A stretch of DNA of 27,005 bases from Actinomycetota bacterium (lineage in GTDB: Bacteria; Actinomycetota; Acidimicrobiia; Acidimicrobiales; Ilumatobacteraceae), in the NCBI GenBank assembly GCA_005800965.1, contig SYEA01000144.1, positions 1 to 27,005 of the forward strand. Direction: 5' to 3'. This document shows, one piece after another, positions 6,443 through 14,406 of the stretch; position 1 is the first letter of the stretch, and each line of letters begins with the position of its first letter. Below the pieces are notes generated by a model. It was not told where the DNA came from and did not search any database. It saw nothing but the letters and a program-made list of their open reading frames with translations. A program made the position numbers and the translations under genes.

Positions 6443-8475
6443 TGCGTCACCAAACTCCCCGCAACGCAAAACGGTTGGGCGTCGTGTTCTGGCTCTCGAT
6501 GGTGCTTGGTGTATTGGCCAGCACACTGTTCATCGCCCCCTCACCGGCTCTGGCCATCGACTACCGGCTCAACGTCATCACCAGCACATTCGCCACCCGC
6601 ATCGGTGAGCGGCTCATCATCAACGTGGCTACGCCAACGGTGGCTGACGTGCAGACCATGCTCGTTGACGCACGCGCTTCTGCCGTGGTGAGTCTGAGCA
6701 CGCCAATCGTTCGTCGCCAAACCGTGGCCGACATCGCGGCGGGTGGCGACTTTGTTCCGCAGGCCACGACCAGTGTGCGGGGGCCCGTCTTTCGTGCGGT
6801 TGATCTCAATGGTCGACCCGCGTTTCAGTTGACGGTTGCCACCAGTGCCTCCCGCCGGCCAGACACATTGCAGATAAGCGACGACGGAGTGCGGGCAGTG
6901 CGCCTTACTGTCACATCACCTGCTGGCCTCATTGCCCAGATCACGACGTTTATCAACGTGGTGTCGTCACGCACGTATACGACTCTGCCGGTGTCAATCG
7001 TGGCATCCATTGATGCACCACCCACCTTGCAGCCCGATGGCAGCGTCGTCATTGACGAAGCCACCCGCGAACAACTCGAAAACCTTCGCGACCTGCTCAC
7101 TCGTAAGCCACCCGACCGACCCATTGCAGTTCGCGTACGACCCGAATTGTTGAATGGCCTCGCGCGTTCGACCAACCCCGCCGACCAGGTCTTGCGCACC
7201 GAACTGCTGGCGCAACTCGCCGCCAACGATGTCTTGGTCAGTACGTTCCGCCCGACTGATGTGGCGGCCTACGCAGCGGCCGGTTTGAAAGACCCGTTCG
7301 AAGCCCAGTTGCTGCGTGGTGAATCGATATTGGATGCTGCCAACGGCCCCGCACTCATTGCGCGCTCCGTGTGGCTTATGGACGGCGCGCTCGACGCAGC
7401 GAGTGTGGACTTCCTGCGTGGCTTCGGAGTCACCAACGTGATTGCTGTTGGTGATGCGGTGGCGCGCTACGGCGCCGACCTCGACCCCAATCGGGCATAT
7501 GCGCTGCGGACTAACACCAAAGGATTGGTGCTTCATCTTGCCGATACCCGCTATGGAACCATGCTCGATGCCCCCATCGGCACTGCTTACGAATCCGCTA
7601 CGGCAATCGCCGCCGAACTCATCGCCCAACGATACGAACTTGCCAATTCCCAGATTGGCGCCGCTGCGCTGAGTGGCCGTCATGTGGTGGTGGCTAGTGC
7701 CAGTGGCATTCCATCCGAACCATTGATTGGCGCAATTCTGATTCGCCATTTGCGCAACTCCCCACAGATCTCGCTGCGCCGCGTCGGTGACTTCACGCCA
7801 TCGCTCGAAGGCTTAGCCCGCATCACGCCACCCGTCGTGCCCTTCATTGATGTTGCTGTGATTCAATCGCGCACCACCGATGCACTCAACGCTGTCAACC
7901 TGGTGAGCGATGTGCTGGCCACCAACGATGGTCTCACCCAACGCTGGATTGAACTCGTTGACGTAGCCAACGACACCACACTCACCGATGCGCGACGCAG
8001 CGAGTACCTCGACGCAGTCCTCACCCAGGCAGGCGCCGTGCGCAATGCCGTCAAATTGCCAACCACGTCGTTTACCTTTGGCGGTCGCGACAGCGAACTT
8101 CGCCTTGCCCTCATCAACTCGACACCATTTGAGCTGTCATTACGTCTCCAGATCACGAGCCCAACCGGCAAAATGACATTTGTGCCGGCAGAGTTCGACA
8201 TCGTCATCGCACCAAACGGCCAACAAGAAGTCACCGTCAACGCGAGTGCACGAACCAACGGTCTCATTCCCATCGAAATGTTGCTGAAGAGCCCCGGCGG
8301 GACGATATTGGATGTCGCCCAGGTGCGGGTTCGGGTGAATGCCATCGCTGGTTTGGGTCGCGGGGTGAGTGCTGTATTCCTAGTGCTGCTCTTGGCGTGG
8401 TGGCTCATCCACACACGCCGACACCACAAACAACAGAACACCAAAAAGCACCCTGCACTACGCTCGCAATCATGA
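6442..8475 (+). CDS. DUF6049-like exported, membrane-anchored protein
   Basis: The 677-residue protein has a signal peptide with a hydrophobic core at about 12-32 and an ALA cleavage site at 36-38. A large extracytoplasmic part of beta-rich and alpha/beta segments follows, then a C-terminal transmembrane helix at about 638-656 and a basic cytoplasmic tail. Such proteins face the cell envelope. Position (after the pcnA-divergent gene, before a MurJ-type kinase gene) and architecture match DUF6049 (Rv3909-like) proteins, whose function is unknown. The assignment rests on context and topology more than on motifs. It overlaps the GNAT gene by 1 nt and the DegV gene by 4 nt (ATGA), so all three are probably co-translated. 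Confidence 0.75.
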   Translation: MRHQTPRNAKRLGVVFWLSMVLGVLASTLFIAPSPALAIDYRLNVITSTFATRIGERLIINVATPTVADVQTMLVDARASAVVSLSTPIVRRQTVADIAAGGDFVPQATTSVRGPVFRAVDLNGRPAFQLTVATSASRRPDTLQISDDGVRAVRLTVTSPAGLIAQITTFINVVSSRTYTTLPVSIVASIDAPPTLQPDGSVVIDEATREQLENLRDLLTRKPPDRPIAVRVRPELLNGLARSTNPADQVLRTELLAQLAANDVLVSTFRPTDVAAYAAAGLKDPFEAQLLRGESILDAANGPALIARSVWLMDGALDAASVDFLRGFGVTNVIAVGDAVARYGADLDPNRAYALRTNTKGLVLHLADTRYGTMLDAPIGTAYESATAIAAELIAQRYELANSQIGAAALSGRHVVVASASGIPSEPLIGAILIRHLRNSPQISLRRVGDFTPSLEGLARITPPVVPFIDVAVIQSRTTDALNAVNLVSDVLATNDGLTQRWIELVDVANDTTLTDARRSEYLDAVLTQAGAVRNAVKLPTTSFTFGGRDSELRLALINSTPFELSLRLQITSPTGKMTFVPAEFDIVIAPNGQQEVTVNASARTNGLIPIEMLLKSPGGTILDVAQVRVRVNAIAGLGRGVSAVFLVLLLAWWLIHTRRHHKQQNTKKHPALRSQS

Positions 8476-9305
8476 CTATTCGCGTCGTTACCGACTCTGC
8501 TTGTGACCTGCCACAACCCCTCGTCAATGAATTGGGCATCACCTTGGTGCCGCTCACCTTTAGTTTCGCTGACGAAGAGTTCGTCGACCGCGCCTCGCTT
8601 ACCCCTACTGAATTTTGGGCCCGTTGTTCGGCGTCACCAGTTCTGCCACAAACCGCCGCCCCGGCACCGGGTGCTTTTGCTGAGGCGTTCAAAAAGTTGG
8701 CGGCTGACGGTGCCACTGGCATCCTCGTTATCACCTTGTCGGCTGAGTTGTCGGCCACCAAACAGGCGGCCGAACAAGGTGCCGAAGTTGCCCAACTTGG
8801 CATTCCCATTCGCATCGTTGACAGCCGGTCAGCCTCGATTGGCGAAGGTATCAACGTGGTGGCGGCTGCTCGTTTGGCAAAAGCGGGCATGGGGCTCGAC
8901 GACCTCGTACGCAACGTCACCGACTTGGTTGGGCGCACACGGGTGTGGGCCGCGCTCGACACGTTGGAAAACTTGAAGAAAAACGGTCGAATCGGCGGCG
9001 CCAAAGCATTGTTGGCAACAGCGCTGGCGATCAAACCCATCATCACCGTGAACGATGGCAAAGTTGCCGAAGGTGGCAAGCAACGAACACGCAGCAAAGC
9101 ACTGGCGTTCGTCATTGAAAAAATGCAGGGTGACGGCGAAGTGTCGAACGTTGCTGTGTTGCACGCCCAGTGTCCCGACGTTGATGCCTTCGTTGCTCAA
9201 CTTCGCGAAGTCCACTCCGGTGAAATCATCGTTGGCGACATTGGCTCGGTTATCGGTTCACACACCGGCCCGGGCACCATCGGGGTGTCCTACCACGTGC
9301 GATAA
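8472..9305 (+). CDS. DegV family protein (fatty-acid binding, FakB-like)
   Basis: DegV proteins bind a fatty acid; in Firmicutes the FakB members present it to the kinase FakA. The 277-residue protein has the family marks: VTDSACDLP at the N terminus (6-14), the PQTAAP segment equivalent to the usual TSxPS loop, VDSRSAS, LENLKKNGRIGG and a C-terminal GSVIGSHTGPGTIGV. The frame is open 25 codons further upstream inside the DUF6049-like gene, but homology starts at the ATG at 8472, which overlaps the previous stop as ATGA. No FakA homologue is in the window, so the lipid partner is unknown. Confidence 0.92.
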   Translation: MTIRVVTDSACDLPQPLVNELGITLVPLTFSFADEEFVDRASLTPTEFWARCSASPVLPQTAAPAPGAFAEAFKKLAADGATGILVITLSAELSATKQAAEQGAEVAQLGIPIRIVDSRSASIGEGINVVAAARLAKAGMGLDDLVRNVTDLVGRTRVWAALDTLENLKKNGRIGGAKALLATALAIKPIITVNDGKVAEGGKQRTRSKALAFVIEKMQGDGEVSNVAVLHAQCPDVDAFVAQLREVHSGEIIVGDIGSVIGSHTGPGTIGVSYHVR

Positions 9306-9349
9306 TCCCCGCTAGGAAGGGACTACAGAACTAGCGTCTGGCGTTAGTC

Positions 9350-10927
9350 ATGTCTGCTGTTGAACTCGAACCAGGGTTCATCGGCGACCGATACCGACTC
9401 GACCGCCACCTTGCCCGCGGCGGAATGGCCGAAGTCTGGCTGGGTCATGACACATTCCTTGATCGCCAAGTCGCCATCAAGGTGTTGAAACGCCATATCG
9501 CGCGCGACGAGACCGCTATTGAACGCTTTCGCCGCGAGGCGTTGGCCTGTGCCGGGCTCAACCATCCGAACATCGTTGCGGTGTACGACTCATTTGCCCA
9601 TGATGGTTTTCCGGTGGTGGTGATGCAATACGTGCAGGGTCGCAGCCTGCGCGACCTGCTCGACAAAAAACGGAAGCTCACCCCGGGTCTATCGATCATG
9701 ATGGGCGCCGCAATTGCATCGGCACTCGATGCAACACATCAACACGGCTACGTCCACCGCGATATCAAACCCGGCAACATCCTCGTGCGTCCCGATGGAC
9801 ATTTTTTGTTGGCAGATTTTGGCATCGCCAAAGCCATGAATGCTCCCGAAGGTAGCGATCTCACCAACGACAACATCATGATGGGCACTGCCAAGTATCT
9901 GTCGCCAGAAATCGTGCGCGGCAAACCCCTCGATGGGCGTGCCGATTTGTACAGCCTCGGATTGGTGTTGTACGAGTGCCTCTCTGGAAAAGTGCCGTTT
10001 CTCAGCGATAATGACGCAGATACCGCCCTTGCTCGCCTGCAACGCGAACCCACCGATCTTGCCCATCTGCGCCCCACGTTGTCGCCCCGCTTGGTGCGGG
10101 TCGTGCACAAGTTGTTAGCCCGCAACCCAGATCATCGATACTCCACTGGCGAAGAAACCCGAGTGGCATTGCTGGCAGCACTACAAGACACGCGTGACGA
10201 TGCCACCACGATGACTCCCCCGGCCGGGCAACGCATCGTGTTGGATCGCACCACCGCGCAAAAATCTTCTTCTGCGCACACTGATAAGCACAAGATTCGG
10301 GGGCGCTCGAGCGCGTCGGGTGCGGGTGGATTCTTTAAATCCACCACTGCCCGGCTGTTGTTGGCCACGTTGGTGCTCACCGGTCTGGTCATCACCGCCG
10401 TCATGCGCACGCGCGACCCAGAAAATGTGGTGATTCCGCAAGAAATAGCAGTTGAAGCACCGGTCATGACTGGACCAGCGACGATCGCAGCAGTGAACTC
10501 ATTTGACCCCAATGGTGACGACGGCATAGAGAACGAAGAAATCATCGGGACCTTAATTGATAAAAACCCGCAAAGTGCGTGGGCGACTTCGTGCTATGCC
10601 GACAAGTTCTTTGGCGTTAAAGAACACGTCGGAGTCCTCGTTACGTTGACCGGAGCTGGCACCGGTGCATTGCGAGTGAACTTCGCCAACGGCCCATGGG
10701 GTGCTGAAATTTACGGCACCACCGCCCCACCACCATCAGGTTTTGAGGGTTGGGGTGCCCCGCTTGCCAAGGAATACCGCACACGCGGTGAGATCGTCAA
10801 GTTTTCTGTTACGACACCTGTGACTCATTTGCTCATCGTGCTGACCGAAATCGGCAAGAGCGCCACCTGTTCGACCACCAACCCGTTTCAAGGGCGCATC
10901 AACGAAGTGGCATTCATCCCGGCCTAA
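9350..10927 (+). CDS. Serine/threonine protein kinase with transmembrane helix and MurJ-associated extracellular domain
   Basis: This 525-residue Hanks-type kinase looks active: glycine loop around GGMAEVW (24-30), K44 in VAIKVLK, catalytic D138 in HRDIKPGN, DFG at 156-158, and activation-segment GTAKYLSPE near 179-187. A juxtamembrane linker of about 50 residues leads to one transmembrane helix (334-352). An extracellular domain of about 150 residues has the FDPNGDDGIENEE motif, GTLIDKNPQSAW, and two cysteines (415, 507) that could form a disulfide. A similar kinase-TM-discoidin-like layout ends the mycobacterial MurJ protein Rv3910, whose kinase is catalytically dead. Here the gene sits at the murJ position with no MurJ membrane part. 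A TAGCGT hexamer (9332-9337) lies 12 nt before the ATG. Confidence 0.88.
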   Translation: MSAVELEPGFIGDRYRLDRHLARGGMAEVWLGHDTFLDRQVAIKVLKRHIARDETAIERFRREALACAGLNHPNIVAVYDSFAHDGFPVVVMQYVQGRSLRDLLDKKRKLTPGLSIMMGAAIASALDATHQHGYVHRDIKPGNILVRPDGHFLLADFGIAKAMNAPEGSDLTNDNIMMGTAKYLSPEIVRGKPLDGRADLYSLGLVLYECLSGKVPFLSDNDADTALARLQREPTDLAHLRPTLSPRLVRVVHKLLARNPDHRYSTGEETRVALLAALQDTRDDATTMTPPAGQRIVLDRTTAQKSSSAHTDKHKIRGRSSASGAGGFFKSTTARLLLATLVLTGLVITAVMRTRDPENVVIPQEIAVEAPVMTGPATIAAVNSFDPNGDDGIENEEIIGTLIDKNPQSAWATSCYADKFFGVKEHVGVLVTLTGAGTGALRVNFANGPWGAEIYGTTAPPPSGFEGWGAPLAKEYRTRGEIVKFSVTTPVTHLLIVLTEIGKSATCSTTNPFQGRINEVAFIPA

Positions 10928-10940
10928 CTCAGCTCAGCGT

Positions 10941-10946
10941 TAGCCT
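10941..10946 (+). promoter_or_regulatory. Leaderless -10 element (TAGCCT) before the 110-residue membrane protein gene
   Basis: TAGCCT ends 6 nt before the GTG start at 10953, and no Shine-Dalgarno is visible. It falls in the short gap after the kinase gene, so the small membrane protein, trxB and perhaps trxA could be transcribed from here. No clear -35 is seen. Confidence 0.4.
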
Positions 10947-10952
10947 GACCTC

Positions 10953-11285
10953 GTGGTTGGTAATCCGCTCAGTGATCCCGAATTTCCGCGCAAGACCGTC
11001 GACTTCATCGACCGCATCGTTGGTGCAGTTCGCGATCGCACCACCAAGCCCATCGTGGCCTTCACCCGTGGAATCGTCTTCGGTGCATTGGTAGCTGTGG
11101 TTTCTGTTGCGCTCATCGCCTTGGCGCTGATCGCGGTCATGCGCGCGTCACAGGAGCTGCTCGAGTTGGCACTCCCTGAAGGTCGCGCCGTATGGGCGTC
11201 GTACTTCGTGGTGGGCTCGACGTTTATTCTCATAGGGGCGTTGCTCATGCGCGCCCGCCACTCCGACCCGAAAGACCCCTCATGA
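10953..11285 (+). CDS. Small membrane protein coupled to trxB, unknown function
   Basis: The 110-residue protein has an N-terminal amphipathic region with the charged stretch FPRKTVDFIDRIVGAVRDRT, a transmembrane helix at about 41-63 and a second one at about 80-98, then a short charged tail. No family was recognised. The start is GTG. Its stop overlaps the trxB start as ATGA, so translation of the two is coupled. It might be an envelope protein using redox or lipid signals, but nothing in the sequence shows this. Confidence 0.75.
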   Translation: MVGNPLSDPEFPRKTVDFIDRIVGAVRDRTTKPIVAFTRGIVFGALVAVVSVALIALALIAVMRASQELLELALPEGRAVWASYFVVGSTFILIGALLMRARHSDPKDPS

Positions 11286-12247
11286 CCATTCATCCCCATC
11301 GTCAAGTCATCATCATCGGCTCTGGGCCGGCTGGGCTCACGGCGGCGGTGTACGTCGCACGCGCGTCATTGACACCGTTGGTTATCGAAGGCGAGCCGTC
11401 GTCGAGTTCTGATCAGCCAGGAGGCCAACTCATGCTCACCACCGAAGTGGAAAACTTTCCAGGGTTTCCCGAAGGTGTGCAAGGCCCCGAACTGATGCAG
11501 CGCATGCGCGACCAAGCAGCACGTTTCGGTGCCGAGTTTTTGACCGAAAAAGCAACAAAAATCGACTTTTCTGCCCGTCCACATCGAGTTTGGGTGCGTG
11601 ATGATGAATACAGCGCCGACGTCGTCATCGTCAGCACTGGTGCACGCTCATTGATGCTCGGACTTCCCAACGAAACTTCGCTGATTGGCCACGGCGTGTC
11701 GACATGCGCCACCTGTGATGGTTTCTTTTTTCGCGGCCAAGAAATCGTGGTCGTGGGTGGTGGCGACTCGGCAATCGAAGAAGCCACGTTCCTCACCAAG
11801 TTTGCCTCAAAGGTCACGATTATTCATCGTCGTGACAAGTTTCGCGCCTCGAAAATCATGCAGGAGCGCGCGCTTGCCAACCCAAAAATCGTCGTGCGTT
11901 GGAACGCCCAAGTCACCGGCTTAATCGGTGAATCCAAACTCAGCGCAATTGAAGTAACCGATACGGTCAGCGGTGCCACTGAAACACTGCAAGTGGGTGG
12001 GCTGTTCGTGGCCATCGGACACCGACCCAATACCGATTTGTTTGCCAACGTACTGACCCGCGATGAAACGGGATACCTCGTCACCGAGCCGGGTTCCACG
12101 CGCACCAACATCCCAGGCGTATTCGCCTGTGGCGACGTGCAAGACCACACTTACCGCCAGGCGATTACAGCGGCAGGCTCAGGCTGCATGGCGGCCATTG
12201 ACGCTGAGCGCTGGCTTGAGCGCCAGCACGCCACACCCGCCAAGTAG
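11282..12247 (+). CDS. trxB: Thioredoxin-disulfide reductase
   Basis: This FAD- and NADPH-dependent flavoenzyme reduces thioredoxin in the cytoplasm. The 321-residue protein has the FAD-binding GSGPAG at 13-18, the redox-active CATC at 142-145, the NADPH-binding GGGDSA at 159-164, the HRRDKFRAS segment that recognises the NADPH phosphate, and the C-terminal FAD motif ACGDVQD followed by YRQAITAAGSGC. The frame is open 30 codons further upstream inside the preceding gene, but the family N terminus begins at the ATG at 11282. trxA follows within 11 nt, the standard actinobacterial pair. Confidence 0.96.
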   Translation: MTIHPHRQVIIIGSGPAGLTAAVYVARASLTPLVIEGEPSSSSDQPGGQLMLTTEVENFPGFPEGVQGPELMQRMRDQAARFGAEFLTEKATKIDFSARPHRVWVRDDEYSADVVIVSTGARSLMLGLPNETSLIGHGVSTCATCDGFFFRGQEIVVVGGGDSAIEEATFLTKFASKVTIIHRRDKFRASKIMQERALANPKIVVRWNAQVTGLIGESKLSAIEVTDTVSGATETLQVGGLFVAIGHRPNTDLFANVLTRDETGYLVTEPGSTRTNIPGVFACGDVQDHTYRQAITAAGSGCMAAIDAERWLERQHATPAK

Positions 12248-12250
12248 CGT
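12245..12250 (+). promoter_or_regulatory. -10-like TAGCGT before trxA, overlapping the trxB stop codon
   Basis: TAGCGT begins with the trxB TAG stop and ends 7 nt before the trxA ATG, which lacks a Shine-Dalgarno. The same hexamer stands 6 nt before the GNAT start. It could give trxA a separate leaderless transcript in addition to read-through from trxB. No -35 is evident. Confidence 0.35.
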
Positions 12251-12257
12251 TCTCGCT

Positions 12258-12587
12258 ATGGCCGACAACGTTGTCACTCTCACCACCGCAAACTTCGACG
12301 AAACCATTCGTTCTGCTGACACTCCAGTGTTGGTGGACTTCTGGGCCGAATGGTGTGGGCCATGCAAACAAATTGACCCAATCATTCGCGAAATCGCTAC
12401 CGAAAAAGCCGGCGTGCTCACGGTTGCCAAACTCAACGTTGATGACCACGGCGATATTGCCTTGCGCTTCAACGTCATGAGCATTCCGACGATGATTGTG
12501 TTCAAAAACGGCGAAGCCGTCGGAAGATTCGTCGGCGCTCGTGGCAAAACCGCGCTCGTGAGTGATCTCGCGCAATACCTCGCATAA
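12258..12587 (+). CDS. trxA: Thioredoxin
   Basis: The 109-residue classic thioredoxin fold has the active site WCGPCK (C33 and C36), the preceding VLVDFWA strand, and the cis-proline loop MSIPTMI with P77. It is a cytoplasmic disulfide reductase kept reduced by the neighbouring TrxB. The frame is open 65 codons upstream through trxB; the ATG at 12258 matches the family N terminus. It converges with parB across a 158-bp gap containing DnaA boxes. Confidence 0.97.
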   Translation: MADNVVTLTTANFDETIRSADTPVLVDFWAEWCGPCKQIDPIIREIATEKAGVLTVAKLNVDDHGDIALRFNVMSIPTMIVFKNGEAVGRFVGARGKTALVSDLAQYLA

Positions 12588-12624
12588 TCCCGCAGCGGCA
12601 GTCGGTTTCCTCAGCCCCGCACTG

Positions 12625-12685
12625 TTATCCACAGCTTTTGTCCGTTATCCCAAGCCAGATCCCCAGCGATATCCACAGGCTGGGG
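12625..12685. promoter_or_regulatory. DnaA-box cluster with a box inside a hairpin, trxA-parB gap
   Basis: A perfect DnaA box TTATCCACA lies at 12625-12633, a partial TTATCCCAA at 12645-12653 and ATATCCACA at 12669-12677. The last is enclosed by a 7-bp inverted repeat, CCCCAGC at 12661-12667 and GCTGGGG at 12679-12685, with an 11-nt loop. The hairpin lies between convergent genes and could be a weak bidirectional terminator, but no T-run follows it on either side. The rest of the 158-bp gap (12588-12745) shows no gene. Confidence 0.6.
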
Positions 12686-12745
12686 AAACCGTCTGGTTCA
12701 CCTTGAGCCTCAACACTTAGTGCAGGGTTGCCCGATTTTGCGTAG

Positions 12746-13615
12746 TTACGCCCCCAGGATCGTGCGGGCGATGCGCTCTAGATCTGCCACGTCCGCAAAC
12801 TCGACACTGAGTTTGCCGCGTGTGGCTCGGGTCGGCTCGCTGACTTCGACGCGAGTCGAGAGATGTTCGGCAATGATGTGCGCCACTTCTGCCAACGCTG
12901 GATCGCTCGCAGCCTGAACCGATTTGGCACGGACTTTCTTGCGCCGAGATGTACCAGAACTGGTAATAGCTTGTTCGGTGGCACGCACCGACAAGCCATC
13001 GCGCACGACCTGAGCGGCCAATCGTTCCTGCTGGGTGCGGTCGGCAACACTCAATAACACCTTGGCATGACCAGCAGACAGCCGACGGTCCGCAATCAAT
13101 TGCTGCACGGATGCCGGAAGTGCCAGCAAGCGAATGGAGTTGCTAATGGTTGCCCGATTTTTGCCCAGTCGTGTGGCGAGTTGATCGTGGGTCAAACGAG
13201 AATCTTCCAACAGTTGCTGATAGGCAGCGGCTTCTTCGAGTGGCCCAAGATCTTCACGGTGAATGTTTTCGATCAATGCCTGTTCGGCTGAGCCGGCGTC
13301 GCTGGTATCGCGAGCGATGATCGGAACTTCGGTGAGCCCGGCTCGTTGAGCGGCCTTCAGGCGTCGCTCTCCAGCGATGAGTTGATACACACCAGGGCTC
13401 AACGTGCGCACCAGAAGCGGCTGCAACACGCCAACAGCGCGAATTGAGGCTGCTAATTCGCTGAGTGAGTCATCATCAAAGTGCATGCGTGGTTGATGCG
13501 GATTGAGTTCAATCGCACTGATCGCCACCTCGGTGAGACCACCTGTGACGGGTGGCACACCCCCACCGCCGGGAATGAGCGCGTTGAGACCCTTGCCTGT
13601 TTTAAGCCCGGCCAT
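12746..13615 (-). CDS. parB: Chromosome-partitioning protein ParB
   Basis: ParB binds parS, loads as a CTP-dependent clamp and organises the origin for segregation. The 289-residue protein has an N-terminal KTGKGLNALIP segment that stimulates ParA, box I NPHQPR (38-43), the CTP-binding AGERRLKAAQRAG (81-93) and ENIHREDLGPLEEA. A helix-turn-helix QLATRLGKNRATISNSIRLL (145-164) and a C-terminal dimerisation region follow. The ATG lies inside the end of parA (14-bp overlap) and has a full GGAGG Shine-Dalgarno, showing translational coupling. It converges with trxA. Confidence 0.96.
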   Translation of the reverse strand: MAGLKTGKGLNALIPGGGGVPPVTGGLTEVAISAIELNPHQPRMHFDDDSLSELAASIRAVGVLQPLLVRTLSPGVYQLIAGERRLKAAQRAGLTEVPIIARDTSDAGSAEQALIENIHREDLGPLEEAAAYQQLLEDSRLTHDQLATRLGKNRATISNSIRLLALPASVQQLIADRRLSAGHAKVLLSVADRTQQERLAAQVVRDGLSVRATEQAITSSGTSRRKKVRAKSVQAASDPALAEVAHIIAEHLSTRVEVSEPTRATRGKLSVEFADVADLERIARTILGA

Positions 13616-14378
13616 TGACTACCTCCTGTGCTGCTGCGATGTAGGCCTTGGCCCCTGCCCCACCCGGTTCGAGCACCACTGCTGGCTGACCGTGACTGGG
13701 AGATTCAGCGATCTTGACATTGCGCGGTATGACACTGCGCAACACTTTGTCACCGAAATGTTCGCGGACTTCGCTCACCACATCAGCAGACAGTCTGGTG
13801 CGACTGTCGTACATCTGGCACAAAATCGTGCTGACATGCAGCTTCGGGTTGAGGTTGCTATTGACGAGTTCAATATTGCGGAGCAACTGGGCGAGACCTT
13901 CGAGGGCGTAATACTCACACTGCACGGGCACCAACACCTCTTGCGCGGCACTCAATGCATTGACCGTAAGCAGCCCCAGTGATGGCGGACAATCGATAAA
14001 CACGTAGTCATAGTCGGCCGCCACACGGTCGACGGCCTTGCGTAGGCGGGTTTCACGTCCCATCATGGGCACGAGTTCAATCTCGGCACCGGCCAAATCC
14101 AAATTGGCAGGCACCACAAACAGGCCTTTCACCACGCTGGACTGCACCACGTCTTCGATGGGCGCCTCTTGCAGTAACACGTCATACACGCTGCGTTCGA
14201 GCTCACGAATATTGATGCCCAAGCCTGTCGACGCATTACCTTGCGGATCAAGGTCAATCACCAGCACGCGATGGCCGAGCAGGGCAATGCTGGCCGACAA
14301 GTTCACCACGGCAGTGGTTTTGCCGACACCACCCTTTTGATTGGCAACGGCAAGAACTCGGGGGGTGGGGGAGGTCAC
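13602..14378 (-). CDS. parA: Chromosome-partitioning ATPase ParA
   Basis: The 258-residue Walker-type ATPase moves ParB-parS complexes over the nucoid. The deviant Walker A KGGVGKTT is at 15-22, VIDLDPQGN (Walker A', D42/D44) at 40-48, and Walker B FIDCPPS near 132-138. The full-length fold ends in the usual AYIAAAQEV. The start is GTG with GGGAG almost adjacent, so initiation may be weak or leaderless. It follows rsmG by 28 nt, with parS at the end of that gene, and overlaps parB. Confidence 0.96.
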   Translation of the reverse strand: MTSPTPRVLAVANQKGGVGKTTAVVNLSASIALLGHRVLVIDLDPQGNASTGLGINIRELERSVYDVLLQEAPIEDVVQSSVVKGLFVVPANLDLAGAEIELVPMMGRETRLRKAVDRVAADYDYVFIDCPPSLGLLTVNALSAAQEVLVPVQCEYYALEGLAQLLRNIELVNSNLNPKLHVSTILCQMYDSRTRLSADVVSEVREHFGDKVLRSVIPRNVKIAESPSHGQPAVVLEPGGAGAKAYIAAAQEVVNGRA

Positions 14379-14406
14379 TCTCCCACCGTACCCGATGGGT
14401 GACGCC

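Noticed and set aside
6994..7749. 251-residue reading frame opposite the DUF6049-like gene
   Set aside because: No domain, no ribosome-binding site, and fully overlapped by a well-supported gene.
12661..12685. Intrinsic terminator between trxA and parB
   Set aside because: The 7-bp G+C stem has no T-run on either side; kept as a DnaA-box hairpin, termination unproven.
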